Of a DNA stretch of 64,000 bases, positions 1-10,946 are shown piece by piece. Position numbers and translations under genes: made by a program. Under the pieces are notes generated by a model, which saw nothing but the letters and a program-made list of their open reading frames with translations, was not told the origin of the DNA and searched no databases. Source of the DNA: Aurifilum marmelostoma (lineage: Eukaryota; Ascomycota; Sordariomycetes; Diaporthales; Cryphonectriaceae); contig JAMXSV010000004.1 in the NCBI GenBank assembly GCA_027559495.1, positions 2,469,001-2,533,000 on the forward strand. The letters run 5' to 3'. The stretch's first letter is position 1; every line of letters starts with the position of its first letter.

Positions 1-1571
1 ACGCCTGCCTTGTCTCAGAAGTCGCCGGCCAGGCTCTTCACCCGCCGTGAGACCGTGCTCACGGAGCTTGCGAACCTGTCCGAGGACGACTCGGATGTGG
101 ACGAGGAGTTCTTCGACGCCGTCGACTCTGGGGAGATCGAGGCCGAGCCTCTGCCTCCCGTCACTGCAACGACCACAGCAGTCACGGTCGATGACAAGAG
201 GGAGTCGGCGGCTGATCCTGGCGTCATCGACATCAGCAGTTCATTCCGCGGATATGAAAATGGGATCCGTTCAAGGCTAAAGATTGATGCCGACAACAGG
301 CCGAAGATCTCGCTCTGGGTGAGTTACACCTTGTTTCTTTATTGCGTGCCATCAGCTCACACATCTTGTGTGTTTCCCAGGGCATCCTGAAATCCATGAT
401 CGGCAAGGACATGACCAAGATGACACTGCCTGTCACCTTCAACGAGCCCACCTCCTTGCTCTACCGCTGTGGAGAAGACATGGAGTATGCCGACCTCCTT
501 GACCTCGCCGCTGACCGGTCCGACTCGATCGAGCGGCTCCTGTACATCGCTGCTTTCGCTGCAAGCGAGTACGCATCGACCATCGGCCGAGTTGCTAAGC
601 CTTTCAACCCGCTCCTCGGAGAGACCTTTGAATACGTCCGACCCGACAAGAACTACCGCTTCTTCATCGAACAGGTCAGCCATCACCCACCTGTTGGAGC
701 CGCCTGGGCCGAGGCGCCGAGGTGGACGTACTATGGCGAGTCACATGTCAAGTCCAAGTTCTACGGCCGATCGTTCGACATCAACCCGCTGGGGACGTGG
801 TTCCTGAAGCTGCGGCCGACATCCGGCGCGAAGGAGGACTTCTACACGTGGAAGAAGGTGACGTCCTCAGTCGTTGGTATCATCACGGGCAACCCCACCG
901 TCGACAACTATGGACCCATGGAGGTCAGGAACTGGACGACGGGCGAGGTCTGCTACCTGGACTTCAAGCCGCGCGGCTGGAAGGAGTCGTCCGCGTACCA
1001 GATCACCGGCAAGGTCGTCGACGCGAGCGGGCACGTGCGCATCTCCATCGGCGGCCGGTGGAACTCGAAGCTCTACGCACGCGTCACGCCGGGCTACGAG
1101 GCCACCGTCGAGGCGCCCTCGGACGCCGCCCACGACTCGGCTTCCATCTACAAGGGCAGCTTCAACGACCCCAGCAAGGCGTTCCTGATCTGGCAGGCCA
1201 ACCAGAGGCCCAAGGGGATCCCCTTCAACCTGACGCCGTTTGTGCTCACCTTCAACCACATCGACGACAAGCTGCGGCCGTGGCTCCCGCCGACCGACTC
1301 GCGCCTGCGGCCCGACCAGCGCGCCATGGAGGAGGGCCAGTACGACTTTGCCGCCACCGAGAAGAACCGGCTCGAGGAGGGGCAGCGGGCGCGGAGGCGT
1401 GCGCGCGAGGCCCAGGGCGAGGAGTTTATGCCGGCCTGGTTCACCAGGGCCAAGTGCGACATCACGGGCGAGGAGTACTGGAAGTTCAACGGCAAGTACT
1501 GGGAGCAGCGGGACAAGGCAGGTAATGGTGACGCCAAGGCGTGGGAGGGGCTGGAACAGATTTATGAGTAG
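1..1571 (+). CDS. Oxysterol-binding protein-related lipid transfer protein (Osh1/2/3 type), 5' partial
   Basis: Sterol/phosphoinositide exchange protein of the OSBP (ORP/Osh) family, expected at ER-membrane contact sites. The gene enters the window already open. Exon 1 is 1-318 and exon 2 is 381-1571; the phase-0 intron 319-380 begins GTGAGT and ends TTTCCCAG. The visible part is about 502 residues. Near its start is an acidic stretch with a FFAT-like core, EFFDAVD (nt 106-126), the motif by which Osh1-3 bind the ER protein VAP/Scs2; the last position is Asp instead of the usual Glu. Exon 2 is the lipid-binding domain, with the family signature EQVSHHPP near nt 667-690 and NPLLGETFE just before it. 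FFAT plus this domain fits long Osh proteins, which carry ankyrin and PH domains upstream; those would lie outside the window. Family certain; paralogue uncertain. Confidence 0.93.
106..126 (+). other. FFAT-like VAP-binding motif in the OSBP gene
   Basis: Codes for EFFDAVD inside an acidic, Ser/Asp-rich context ([10 protein letters not shown] just before it). This matches the EFFDAxE core known from Osh1-3 and OSBP; the seventh position is Asp rather than Glu, a conservative change. Confidence 0.7.
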
Positions 1572-1972
1572 TAGAGAGTTCCAAGAGTATAGGCTAGAGA
1601 GCAAGGGAAAGGGAAAGGGAAGATGTGGTCGGATGAGAATGATGTTCCATGCCTTTACGTCTGATTGTTCTGTTTGTATAACGAGGGATGAAGACCCATG
1701 GTACACACCGGCGGCTCCTATGCACTCGTGTCATTTTGCATAGGCAAGCACATAGCAAGTCTGATTCTGAATATGATCTTGTATGAAGCACTTGGGACCC
1801 TCATGTTTTTCTTTTTTTCCTTTTTTTTCTTTTTCAGGACTAAGGGCGTGATACACACGGATCCTGAGGAGTGATTGATGCTATTTTGCAGTTATGAGAC
1901 ACAATGTTACATCTACCTCGGCGGAGTACTGCTCTCGCACATATGCAATTATTCATCGCAGTCAGACTCTGC
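1572..1972. other. Intergenic region between two convergent gene ends
   Basis: This 3' flank is shared by the OSBP gene (plus) and POP1 (minus). It holds a long T-rich pyrimidine tract around 1806-1834, likely part of the 3' UTR or polyadenylation context. No coding sequence was recognised. Confidence 0.6.
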
Positions 1973-4944
1973 TCAGACAGCCTCCCATCTACCGACCCAC
2001 CCCGTGGACTCTCCAGCATTCCTCACCACACAGACATGCCCTGCCTCCCGACCGCCTCCCGCCCCCAGCGCCTCGAGAGCCTTGTCGACAGATATAGCAC
2101 CGATGGCAACGCCTTTGCCCTCGGTGAGGCTGAACTCGCCCTTGGTGACGTATCCGATGAGGTCCTCCTCGCCAGGGACCAAAGGGTGGTGGTGTTGGCA
2201 GTGGTGATCGGTGTCATAGGAGGCCGTGTGCTTTCCTGGTGGGGGGAAGGGGATCTTGTTGGTCACTAAGGACTGAACGAGTAGGAGCTTTTGGGTTTGG
2301 TGGTCCGCTCCCGGTGGGAACCGAGTAGGCTGGTTGATGACTTTCTTCTTGTTGTGGATCGAGGCTGACCCCCCGATGCCGGAGCCAGGTATTTTGGCTA
2401 GCCACTGGTCGCGCAGGTCTGCAGGAAGTTCTATGGCTTGGGTATGCGGTTGTGTCGCTGGAACTTCGGGCTGGGTCGTCGGTTGGGCGTGAACAACGGC
2501 CTTGGGTAAGGGGAGTCGATAGATGCGGGCGCAGTGCTGCACGACGCCGCGACTGGGAAAGACGATCTTGACTGTGGCGATGGAATACCGTGGCGGCCGG
2601 AGCCCGGGAGACTTCGTCGACAAGAGTGTATTGAAAGTGGCCTTGGAGAGATGTTGGGTGAGCGTCAGTGGGTGAGGAGGTGGTGATACTTTGTGGTCCT
2701 TGATAGGTTCGGCTTTTTTGACATCGTCAGCCTCGTCCTGGCCCTCATCACCAGTGGAGCCGGCCCCAGTGCTCTTGTCCGCGCTTTCTCTCGTGTCATG
2801 TCCTTCTTGGTTTTTTGCAGGCTTCTGCCGAAGGCCGAACAACCTCTCAAACTCACAAGCCCAGCCAAGGCCAATCTCCCCTTTCCGGCCTGCCCCTAAA
2901 TCGAGCGACTCCCAGGCCACTCGCTTCGATTTAGGCCTACGTTCCCATTCAGCCTGCCTCTTCTGGCGCTGTCCAATCTCCCACGTAGCACCGGCTTCCG
3001 TTGCTGGGAAATCTCCTGGGAACCAGGGCAGCCCTTGCTCAAAGGCTACCTGACGCAGCTCGTTCAGGCCGCCGACGCGCGGATTGCCGCCGGTCGAGAG
3101 CGGGTAGTGCACCAGGCTATGCCATATAGGCAGAACACACTTCCACGGCGCGAGCAGTGTCCAAGTGCTCTGTGCAGATGCCTTTGGGCGAGAGGAGAAC
3201 AAAATGACAGGGAAGGCAGGGTCGGCTCTGCTGACTGCGAGGGGGTGGCCTAGTGGGTTTGTGGCCCTGCGTCGATTGAGAGCCTTCTGTGAGGGAAAGC
3301 ATGACGCTCTGAATCGTGCATTACGGTCAAATAGTAGGAATGGTGCAGGGGTTGATGCATCAGAAGGTGCTTTACCGGAGTCGTCTGGCCGTGTTGTGTT
3401 CGCTGTTGGGGCTTCGACTGTGCGTGGTGGGTGTCGCAGACGTGGATCTTGAGCAGAGAACCCCAGGACAACATCGGGGCAAAGAGCAGCACCATTAGCA
3501 GTCATGAGGAGTGACTCAAACAGCCTGGCATGATCTTCCTTTTCTTCTGGCTTGTCATGGTATGGACGAATCACACCCAGTAGCGCTTCGGTTGCCCCTG
3601 GACCTGTGAGCTCGATGCTGCCGACTTCAAAACGCAAATCCTCGACATAGAGCCTCGGTGTCTCTCGCTTGATGAGGCTGGTGAGGATTGTGAATACTTC
3701 GAGAAAGCTCGAGGGATGCAGTCTTATGAAGACTTGTCGCTCCACCTTCTTGGCTGGATGAGAGGAGTCCTCGATAGTCTGGGCTGTGACTGGCCCAGGA
3801 TTCCATATGACTGTGGCTGGGCACACTGCCCGTCTGGCGTCTCCCCCTTTCCTTGCTCAACATGCCAGACCACTTGCGCCGACCCTCCCTCCACTTCCTG
3901 CCCCGATCATCCCACAGACTGGTGTGGGACATTCCGAGAGCGCCCAGGGTCCTCTGGATGCCAGCTTCGTGGCCGTAGAGGCCGATGGTGCTCATGTAGC
4001 TCATCTCCCATACCATAGCTCCTCTGGCTGTGGATGCCCGGTGTGTCGGCCTGTAGACCTTCTCGTTGGGTGTCAGTGGTATGGCAAACCTCCACAATGG
4101 GTCCTTGGGAGGGGTCATCTTTGCCCTCTTGGCATGCCACAGGTGCGTTGGCAGCCAGGTCTTGTCGATCTGGCGTTTCCTGAACCTCGCCTTTGGTCTG
4201 AGGGGTTCGTTGAGCAAGTTCCGCCGGATTTTTGGCCTCGCAGGCCTCGTCTCGATTAGCTGCCTGATCGCAGCCGATTCTTCCACCTCCACATCCATCC
4301 TCTCCCCGCCGCCCTCTCCCTCGCCGTCCTCGCCAGCCTTCTTCTTCGCCTCCCTCAGCTTCCTCCGCCGCTTCTTCTCTGCCAGGACCCCAAGCCTCCT
4401 GGCCTCCTCGGCCCTGATCCTACCCCTCGCAGTCTTGGGCTTCCTCCGCCTGGCCTCGACGGTAGGGGTGTTGTCTTCGATCTGCTCCCTGCGCGCCCTA
4501 GCCCTGAGCCGCTTGGGCAGCTTCTTGGGGTTGTGCGAGGCAGTGCGCCTCCGCATGGCACGCGGCACAAGCTGAAAGGCGCGACGGTTGTTGATGTTCT
4601 TGGAAGCGCTCATGCCTGCGGTCAGGGCGCGGATCTCAAACTCGCGGGCAGTCAGGAATGCCTGCAGGTCGAGCTCGCCGTCGCGCAGGGCGGCGTCGGC
4701 GGGCTGGGCGCGTATGGTCCGGGCATCCTGAACCTTGGCGCGCTTGTGCGAACGCGTAGGAACACCACCACCACCACCACCACCACCACCACCACCACCG
4801 CTGTTGCTGCCGCCTTCTCTGGCATGAGGTGGCCTGGAGGAGGTGCCTTGGTCATGAGGCGGGTCCTTGCGTTTCCTAACAGGTCCAGGTTGCTGGGCTC
4901 CTCCTCCTCCTCCTGATTTTTGCGGAGGGGGGTGGTGGAGCCAT
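1973..4944 (-). CDS. POP1: RNase P/RNase MRP subunit Pop1, with two apparent single-base frame breaks
   Basis: Large protein subunit of RNase P and RNase MRP, acting in tRNA 5'-end maturation and rRNA processing in the nucleus. The N-terminal half carries the Pop1 core (AFLTAREFEIRAL, RRRTASHNPKKLPKRLR, KTWLPTHLWHAKRAKM); the second half carries the POPLD region and a C-terminal domain ending at 1973. The first in-frame Met lies at 4613, but conserved Pop1 sequence continues upstream of it, so I place the start at the ATG 4944-4942. Two breaks are visible: at the run of six G (plus strand 4927-4932) and at the run of five C (3843-3847). Ignoring one base in each gives a single frame of 990 codons. 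A 36-nt ACC repeat encodes a poly-Gly stretch near the N-terminus. An essential gene broken twice at homopolymers is best explained by base-calling error. It is divergent from the NT-C2 gene. Confidence 0.9.
4764..4799. repeat. (ACC)12 microsatellite inside POP1
   Basis: Twelve uninterrupted ACC units on the plus strand, read as a poly-Gly run on the POP1 strand. It lies between the basic N-terminus and the conserved Pop1 core, where length variation should be tolerated. Confidence 0.9.
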
Positions 4945-6522
4945 GATGGAGAAGGATGTGATGTTATGAGAGTCTGTTGATACCAATTCCTTCACCTTCA
5001 AAAGGAAAGCAAAAAAAGTCAAGGGTGGTGGTTGAAGCACGATGTTATTGTAGCAAGGTACAAAACAGTATGAGCTGCCTGTACGTTTACCCCCCTCCCC
5101 CCCTCTCCACTTGACGGGTAAATTTTGACAAGCTACCCTAGCACCCTAGTACCCTAGTATTGGAAGGGGTCGTAGCGCCAGGGCCAGTGAAGGAACCATG
5201 AACTCGCCCCTGCCCCTAAACTGAACTATGTGAGCCATTACGCAGGTGCTACCAAGTCAGTACGGGGGCCTGGGGAGATACAGTACAAGGTAATTACAAA
5301 GTACTTGAGAGTTACCAGCCTGGAAGAGCTGCACTCCTTCCTTCCTCCTTGAGATGACAGATCCAGGACCTTCGACGACAACAGGTAAGCTGCTTCTAGC
5401 TCGCTCATTCCTTCTGCTTTTGACTACTATGTACAATTCACAGCCACTCAACAAGGCCAATTGGCATCTAGTCTTGTCGCCTGCAACTCTGGTAGGTACT
5501 ATGGTACCTTGTTAGTACAGTCAGTATTTTGTGTGTACAGCCCTAAATCCTACTTGTACTCCACATGGTCCAGACGAGCCGGTCCTCATCTCACTGTGGT
5601 CAATCACCAATCTTCCCTCTGTGCTGGAGTGGTCTGTAAGGGGCTCGCTCACAGTCTGTACTCGGCAGACTATATACTGACACACTCACACACACACACG
5701 CGCGCGATGATTTGACAGCTTTGCTGATCCTTGACAGGCACACACCATCTCCTTCTCACAACAGACGACGCCAGCAGCAGCAGCTCAGCCTTTATTCTCA
5801 CCGTACCTTTTTTTCTTCTTTCCTTCCTTTTCTCGAAACAAGGAAAAAGCCTTCTCTCTTGATCCCACATAGGCTTGGTCCTGTTTCATTGTGCGGTCGT
5901 TTCGGCTGCAACGGATCCCAGAGCCGGCCCTTCCGACGTCACTGTCCCTACGCTGCTTCTCACTAGCCAGAGGTCCCATCCGTCCACCCTTCAATCGAGC
6001 CAGCCAAGCAGGGCAAGCACACTCGATCCGGTATCAAGTATCAGGCAGTATCCGTCTCATCCATACAATATATACCGCACCTTGGCCCCCATGCGGGTGA
6101 TAAGCACCGCCATCTTGGTCACTTGCCTGTGAGCCTCTTCGTTTTCGTGATGGCGCACCTCAGTAAGACCCATCCCACTACCGCTCTTTTCTCCTTCTCC
6201 ATCCTCTCCTTGACCTTGTACCCTGTCCAAGAAGGTTAGGGTAGTTTTGAGACTCTTTAATTAGCTAGCGAGCCGTGAGAGGTGGCTTGTGGCTGACGTA
6301 CAACTACCTCGACGGTCATCTTGGACATTGGACCCTTCCAGCCAGGGTGCCGCCCTTGTCTCACTTTCTTTTCCACACACACACACACATGTACACACGT
6401 CCTATCTGCTTCTTTCACCTGATTACATCCTCTCTATTCTCTTTTGTCTTCCTCTTGGTGTCCATACATCATACCATGAGATCTGAACCAGCCACAACTG
6501 TTTACCCATTGCTGTGGCTAAC
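4945..6522. other. Divergent intergenic region, POP1 / NT-C2 gene
   Basis: Upstream DNA for both flanking genes. It contains short CA/CG microsatellites (about 5682-5705 and 6376-6390) and C/T-rich stretches typical of fungal promoters and 5' leaders (5740-5840, 6180-6220, 6420-6460). No open frame in it resembles a protein. Confidence 0.5.
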
Positions 6523-8364
6523 ATGAACTTGCACCTCCTCCCAATAGTCAACAAGGCTCGCAGGGTAAGCCAGCTCTCACCTGCCCTACTGTGTCTTCCA
6601 AGAGGCCTTCAACCTCATGAAGAAAAACATCCTCTAACTTACTCTCCCTAGCCAAAATTCGAGGTACACCTCAAGGTAAGCTACAACCCACACATGCCCT
6701 GTTCTACTGTCTCCTTCACACACACACACATACACACGTGCTGACCAAGGACCCTCAGATCTATGATCTTAACAATGTCCCTCTGGTCCATGGCTCCTCT
6801 TACATTAAATGGCACCTCCCTCACTCCATCCACAGCAGCCACCATGGCCGGACTTCAAAGTGCCCTATCGCCAACCACCGCGTTGAGTACAACTACGGCA
6901 AGATCATCCCCGTCCGTCTCGCCATCGACAAGAACAACAGCCTGGCCGAGTGTCCCATCGAGCTCGAGGTCCTCCAGGAGTTCCCTACAGCCCCTTCCTC
7001 CTCCTCCGGCCCCAGCGGTGCGGGCGGGGGCGGGGGCAACAGCCGTGAGGAGAGGATTTTGCTAGGCCGCGTGACGCTGAACCTGGCCGAGTATGTCGAG
7101 GAGAGCGAGGCCTTCGTAAGGGATTCGGGATTTCGGCCGAAGCCCTCAGGCCCCAGTGGCTCATCTGGTGGTAACAACGGCGGGAACTCTGCATCGACGG
7201 CGCCCAAGCCCCCCCTCGTTCAGCCAGACACCGCGAGGGCATAACCGCAAGAGGTCCAGCCTCTCGACCACGTCGCCCGTCACGCCTGCCGACACAAACG
7301 GGTCTACGAGCCCCAAGACCTCGATCGACAGTCCCAACCCACCCTCGATCGGCAACGAGCCACAACCGCCGCAGCAGCCTCAACCTCAACCCGACCTGAT
7401 GAACGTCGAGGACGGCGTGATCCGGCGGTACCTCATGACCGACTCCAAGATTAACAGCACCCTCAAGATCGGCATCCTGATGCTCCAGCTCGACGGCGAG
7501 CGCAACTATGTCGCGCCCCCGCTCAAGACTGCCCCTGTCTTTGGCGGCATCACGGGCATGGGCATCACGGGGAGCTCTTCCGCCGCAGCCGGTGAGCTTA
7601 CCGCGGGTGGTCCAGGCGCCGGTGGTGACTTTGGCCAGCACTTCCAGGACGCCCACCCCGAGCATGACGCCGCGAGCCTGAGCGCCCAGTTTTCGGGCGT
7701 CGCTGGCGCCAAGTCCGGCGGCGACTTGTACGAGCTCCAGGACATGTATCGCCGCGCCTTGGCCGCATCGTGGGCCGGCCATCCAGGCGAGCTTGCCGCC
7801 GGCGAGTGCATCGAGGACATTTTCCAGGGTGGCGACGGGTTCGGGTCTGACGGTGACGACAGTAATCATCGACATGGCCCTGGAGACGTCACGCCGCGGG
7901 GCCATGGCAAGCACGGCGGTAGCCTCGCACGTAGCAAGATGATGCGACGCGAGGACAGCGGATCCTCGACCGGAGGGGCTGGCGACGAATTCCTCCGTCC
8001 GGGTGACGTCAGCAGCAGGAGAGGTGGCAGCGCGGGAGGATGGGGAGGAGCAAAGAAACACCACGCCCGTCACGGAAGCGGCGAGAGTGCGGGCGCGTCA
8101 CGACACGAGGGCGGCGTCGGTGGTGGCTTCAGCACCCCACAACACCGGCCACACCGACGGGATGGGAGCAGAGACAGCGGCGAGGTGGGCAGCCATCGGG
8201 ACGGAGGCTTGGGCATGCGAGGGCGGAGCGAGAGCCTGACGAGCCTAGCCAACACCATCGAGAGCGAGAGGGGCCGGAGCGGGTTCAAGAGCGCGAGGGA
8301 GCTGAATGAATGGGAGGTCCGGGACGATCTCGTGGCCTGGAAGTTACCTGGAACGGCGTCTTGA
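6523..8364 (+). CDS. NT-type C2 domain protein (EEIG1/EHBP1-like N-terminal C2 family), with one apparent frame break
   Basis: Predicted membrane-associated protein with the N-terminal C2 variant found in EEIG1/EHBP1 and in uncharacterised fungal proteins; no enzymatic role is expected. Exons are 6523-6564 (14 codons, MNLHLLPIVNKARR), 6652-6675 (a 24-nt microexon, PKFEVHLK) and 6759-8364. The C2 core runs from PKFEVHLKIYDLNNVPL through VKW-like, RVTLNLAEYV and NSTLKIGILMLQLDGERNY segments, with a long low-complexity insertion between the last two. The C-terminal half is Gly/Ser/Arg-rich and probably disordered. The frame breaks in that insertion at a run of seven C (7209-7215): the upstream frame stops at 7244, while the downstream frame is open to 8364. 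Ignoring one C gives 557 codons. I tested an intron 7174-7226 (GTAACA...TTCAG); it leads into the wrong frame. Family call from the C2 core; cellular role unknown. Confidence 0.82.
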
Positions 8365-9027
8365 GAGTAAAATCCAGAACAAGGAAAGGTGTTTTTGGTT
8401 CGTTCCGGAGTTTTCGGGTTTCTTTTGCTTTTCCATACCGAGATGGACGGAAGGGACAAGACAAGACATGGTAATTACACGGGATTTCACATGGTAGCAG
8501 CATTGGTTTGATTCTTCTCTTCTTTCTTTCTTTCTTTTTTTCTTATATGGGCGGGTATCCTGTGCCTTCCACACTGCAGGCCTGTTTCGTTCTCTTGGCG
8601 CTCAGAGCATATCCATGCTTCATGGGAGCAGTGCTTCTGAAAACCCAGCTGGCGTCTCTCGCGCCTCCCGATGGCTCTCTCCTGCCTTCACGTCTCCAGC
8701 TGCGATGCATTCCGTGCACACTGAAGCGTTGATGCCTCGACGCCTTCGGCTCTCTGAAGGAAGAGCGTTGGGATTTCTGATCCGAACCACAAGAGTAATC
8801 AATGGTGCTTTCTTGCAGCCAAAAATCCCCTGGCATGTTCATTGTTCTTTTTTCCTCTCGCTGAAACGTAACCGATGATCATGATCGGTGCTTTGGTATC
8901 GTCGAGAGAGATGCCACATAATTTTCTTGGCATCATCGCTCTGCTTCCCCACACGCCATAGTACCTAGTTCTCTCCTAGGCATTGTTCGTGGAATCTTGT
9001 GACCTTGTCTCTCCTGCCCCTTCCTCC
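8365..9027. other. Intergenic region between convergent gene ends
   Basis: 3' flanks of the NT-C2 gene and NUP57. It includes a TTTC/TTCT repeat around 8516-8537. No supported gene. Confidence 0.5.
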
Positions 9028-10260
9028 TCAGACGGCTTGTTTCTTCTTCGAGGTTGGGTGGTCCTTTTCGTACTCGTCAAAGTCCTTCTTGATCAGCTCA
9101 CACTCCTTTCTAAGGTGCTGTAGCTGTTTCTCGTAGTCTTCCACGATCTGTCCGTCTCGTTAGCTGGGATATCTCCTCGGAGCTGAAGCTTCAGACCCAC
9201 CTTCTTGACCTTGACCTCGATATCGCCATCCAGACCGTGATCTTCGCTCAGGCCTTTCTTGGCCAGCTCCTCTTTCAGGAACTGGGCCTGCTCCCGCAAG
9301 AAGATCAGACGGCTCCACAGCTCGTCCAGCCTGGCGTTGACGGCGGGGTCCTGCACAGCCTTCTCCATCTTCTCCAGCTTTATACGCAGCTCGTCCTCGT
9401 CGCCCGACAGCGCGTAGCCACGGTTGCGCAGCACCTGCACCTTCCGTGCGAGCACCAGCGTCCGCCGCCGGAGGACCTCGTGCTTGCGGCGGGCCTCGAT
9501 CATCTTGACGCTCCAGTCGAGGTCGTGCTTGCTGAGGATGGAGTCGAGGCAGCTATTGATCTCGTGCAGGCGCTGGTTGAAGATGCTGATCACGTTGCGC
9601 TGATTCTTAAGCCGCTCCGCGATAGCAGTGAACCCAGAGGCCAGCACGGGCATCATGCCCGGTGCGGGCTTGTTCTGCAGGGCCTCCTCCCATTCCTTGG
9701 GGTTGTCGTTGGGGCCGGGGTGGAAGAAGGGAACGCTGGCCTCATCCACCTTGTTGTAGAAGTAGTACTTGAAGGCGCAATCCGAGGTGCCAGGCTTCCA
9801 TTTCTCGACAATACTAGTGAGGCGCTGAGGCACAACCTGATCGTCTTTTACGTGTTTGTTAGCCCACAGCGGAACCACGCCAGCCAAGTGATGCGACTTG
9901 CGAGTGACCCATCAAAAGGAAGAGACGGGTGGAGGGAAGGAGGCAGCACATACTGTAGGGGACGCCTGTCTGGAGCTGTACGCTGGCACCTGGGTTGTTC
10001 TGTGGCTGGCCCAACAGAGATAGGCCCAGTGATTGCTGTTGTTGTTGCTGCTGCTGCTGCTGCTGCAGCTGCTGTTGCAGCTGCTGTTGTTGTTGGTTAT
10101 TATTCGAAGCGGCAGCGTTCTGCCCAAACAGGCCGAGAGATGGTGTTTGCTGTTGTTGCTGTGTAGTAGTAGTTGACTGCCCGAATGGGTTGGAATTCGC
10201 GGTCGTGGTGTTGTTGCCGAACAACGACGAACCGCCTGCAGGCTTGCCAAACAGGGACAT
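9028..10260 (-). CDS. NUP57: FG nucleoporin of the Nup54/Nup57 family
   Basis: Central-channel nucleoporin of the Nsp1/Nup49/Nup57 (Nup62/58/54) complex. The N-terminus (from ATG 10260) is an FG region with SLFG, NPFG and LGLFG repeats, followed by long Gln runs. The middle carries the Nup54-type region (YYFYNKVDEASVPFFHPGP, KEWEEALQNKP), and then helical coiled-coil segments including VLRNRGYALSGDEDELR. The final exon 9028-9147 follows a 53-nt intron (9148-9200, GTGGGT...ACAG) at phase 0 and ends with a Lys-rich tail. The exon 1/2 junction is not fully resolved. The best donor is GTATGT with exon 1 ending at 9954, but it is out of phase by one base with the possible acceptors (exon 2 starting at 9896, or at 9836 after a perfect GCTAAC branch site). 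One surplus C in the four-C run beside the donor would fix it. Family call is secure. Confidence 0.88.
10034..10097. repeat. CTG/TTG (poly-Gln) repeat in NUP57
   Basis: CTG units with interspersed TTG triplets on the plus strand, translated on the minus strand as long Gln runs inside the FG domain. Confidence 0.8.
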
Positions 10261-10946
10261 CTTGGAAGGGCGCGGGGACGTGATCGGTGGAGGCGAGGAT
10301 CAAGGGTATGGAGATTCGGTAGAGAAGAGGGAGAGGAGAGGCTGATGGGGAGGGGCCTTGTTGGAGTATGAGTGACCAGCTCCGAGTTCAGTGACAGCAG
10401 CTATCTTCGCGACAAAACAAACAAAGGGTATCGGTATCAAAGAATATTGTTGGTGGTTGTGTGAACAAGAAATCCCAGCAGCAAGGTAAAAGACAAAAAG
10501 TGACTTGTGAAGCTCACTTTGCTCTCAAAGATGGATTGAAGCCAGGAGGAAGAGAGTGTGACGCTTGGGTTGAGGTTGTATTGTTGTCGCGATATTTGCA
10601 AGGAGCTGAGCCTTGGACCCGCGCGTTGCTCTACCAAGTGCAGGTGCAGGTACAGGTACAGGTACAGCACAGCATACAGAATAGAGAGGGGGAAAAAAAA
10701 AGGTCCAAGCTCTGAGGGATGCATCCCTGCAAGCTCGGCCCTGGCTCATTCCTCGCCTTTTGGGGACTGTGAGCTGTGGGTCCTCTGAAGATGCTGCAAC
10801 CAATTACGCCAACGCCAATCCGGTTACCAAACGACCTCGCTCACTTGCTTGCCCACCTCAAGCTGGACGCTGCCAAATCTCAAGGGAAACCTCAACTGCC
10901 CGTCATCTGACCACGACCATCATTTGTCCTTGCAAATCTGCCAAAC
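10261..10946. other. Divergent promoter region, NUP57 / NUO-20.8
   Basis: Separates two head-to-head housekeeping genes. A short imperfect hexamer array (CAGGTA/CAGGTG units, about 10637-10666) lies in the middle. No coding sequence. Confidence 0.5.

Noticed and set aside
1973..4944. POP1 as a true pseudogene
   Set aside because: Sequence between the two breaks is fully conserved with no stop codons or decay; both breaks are single bases at homopolymers, and the gene is essential.
7174..7226. A 53-nt intron (GTAACA...TTCAG) to explain the frame change in the NT-C2 gene
   Set aside because: Splicing it joins the upstream exon to the wrong downstream frame; dropping one C from the seven-C run is the simpler fit.
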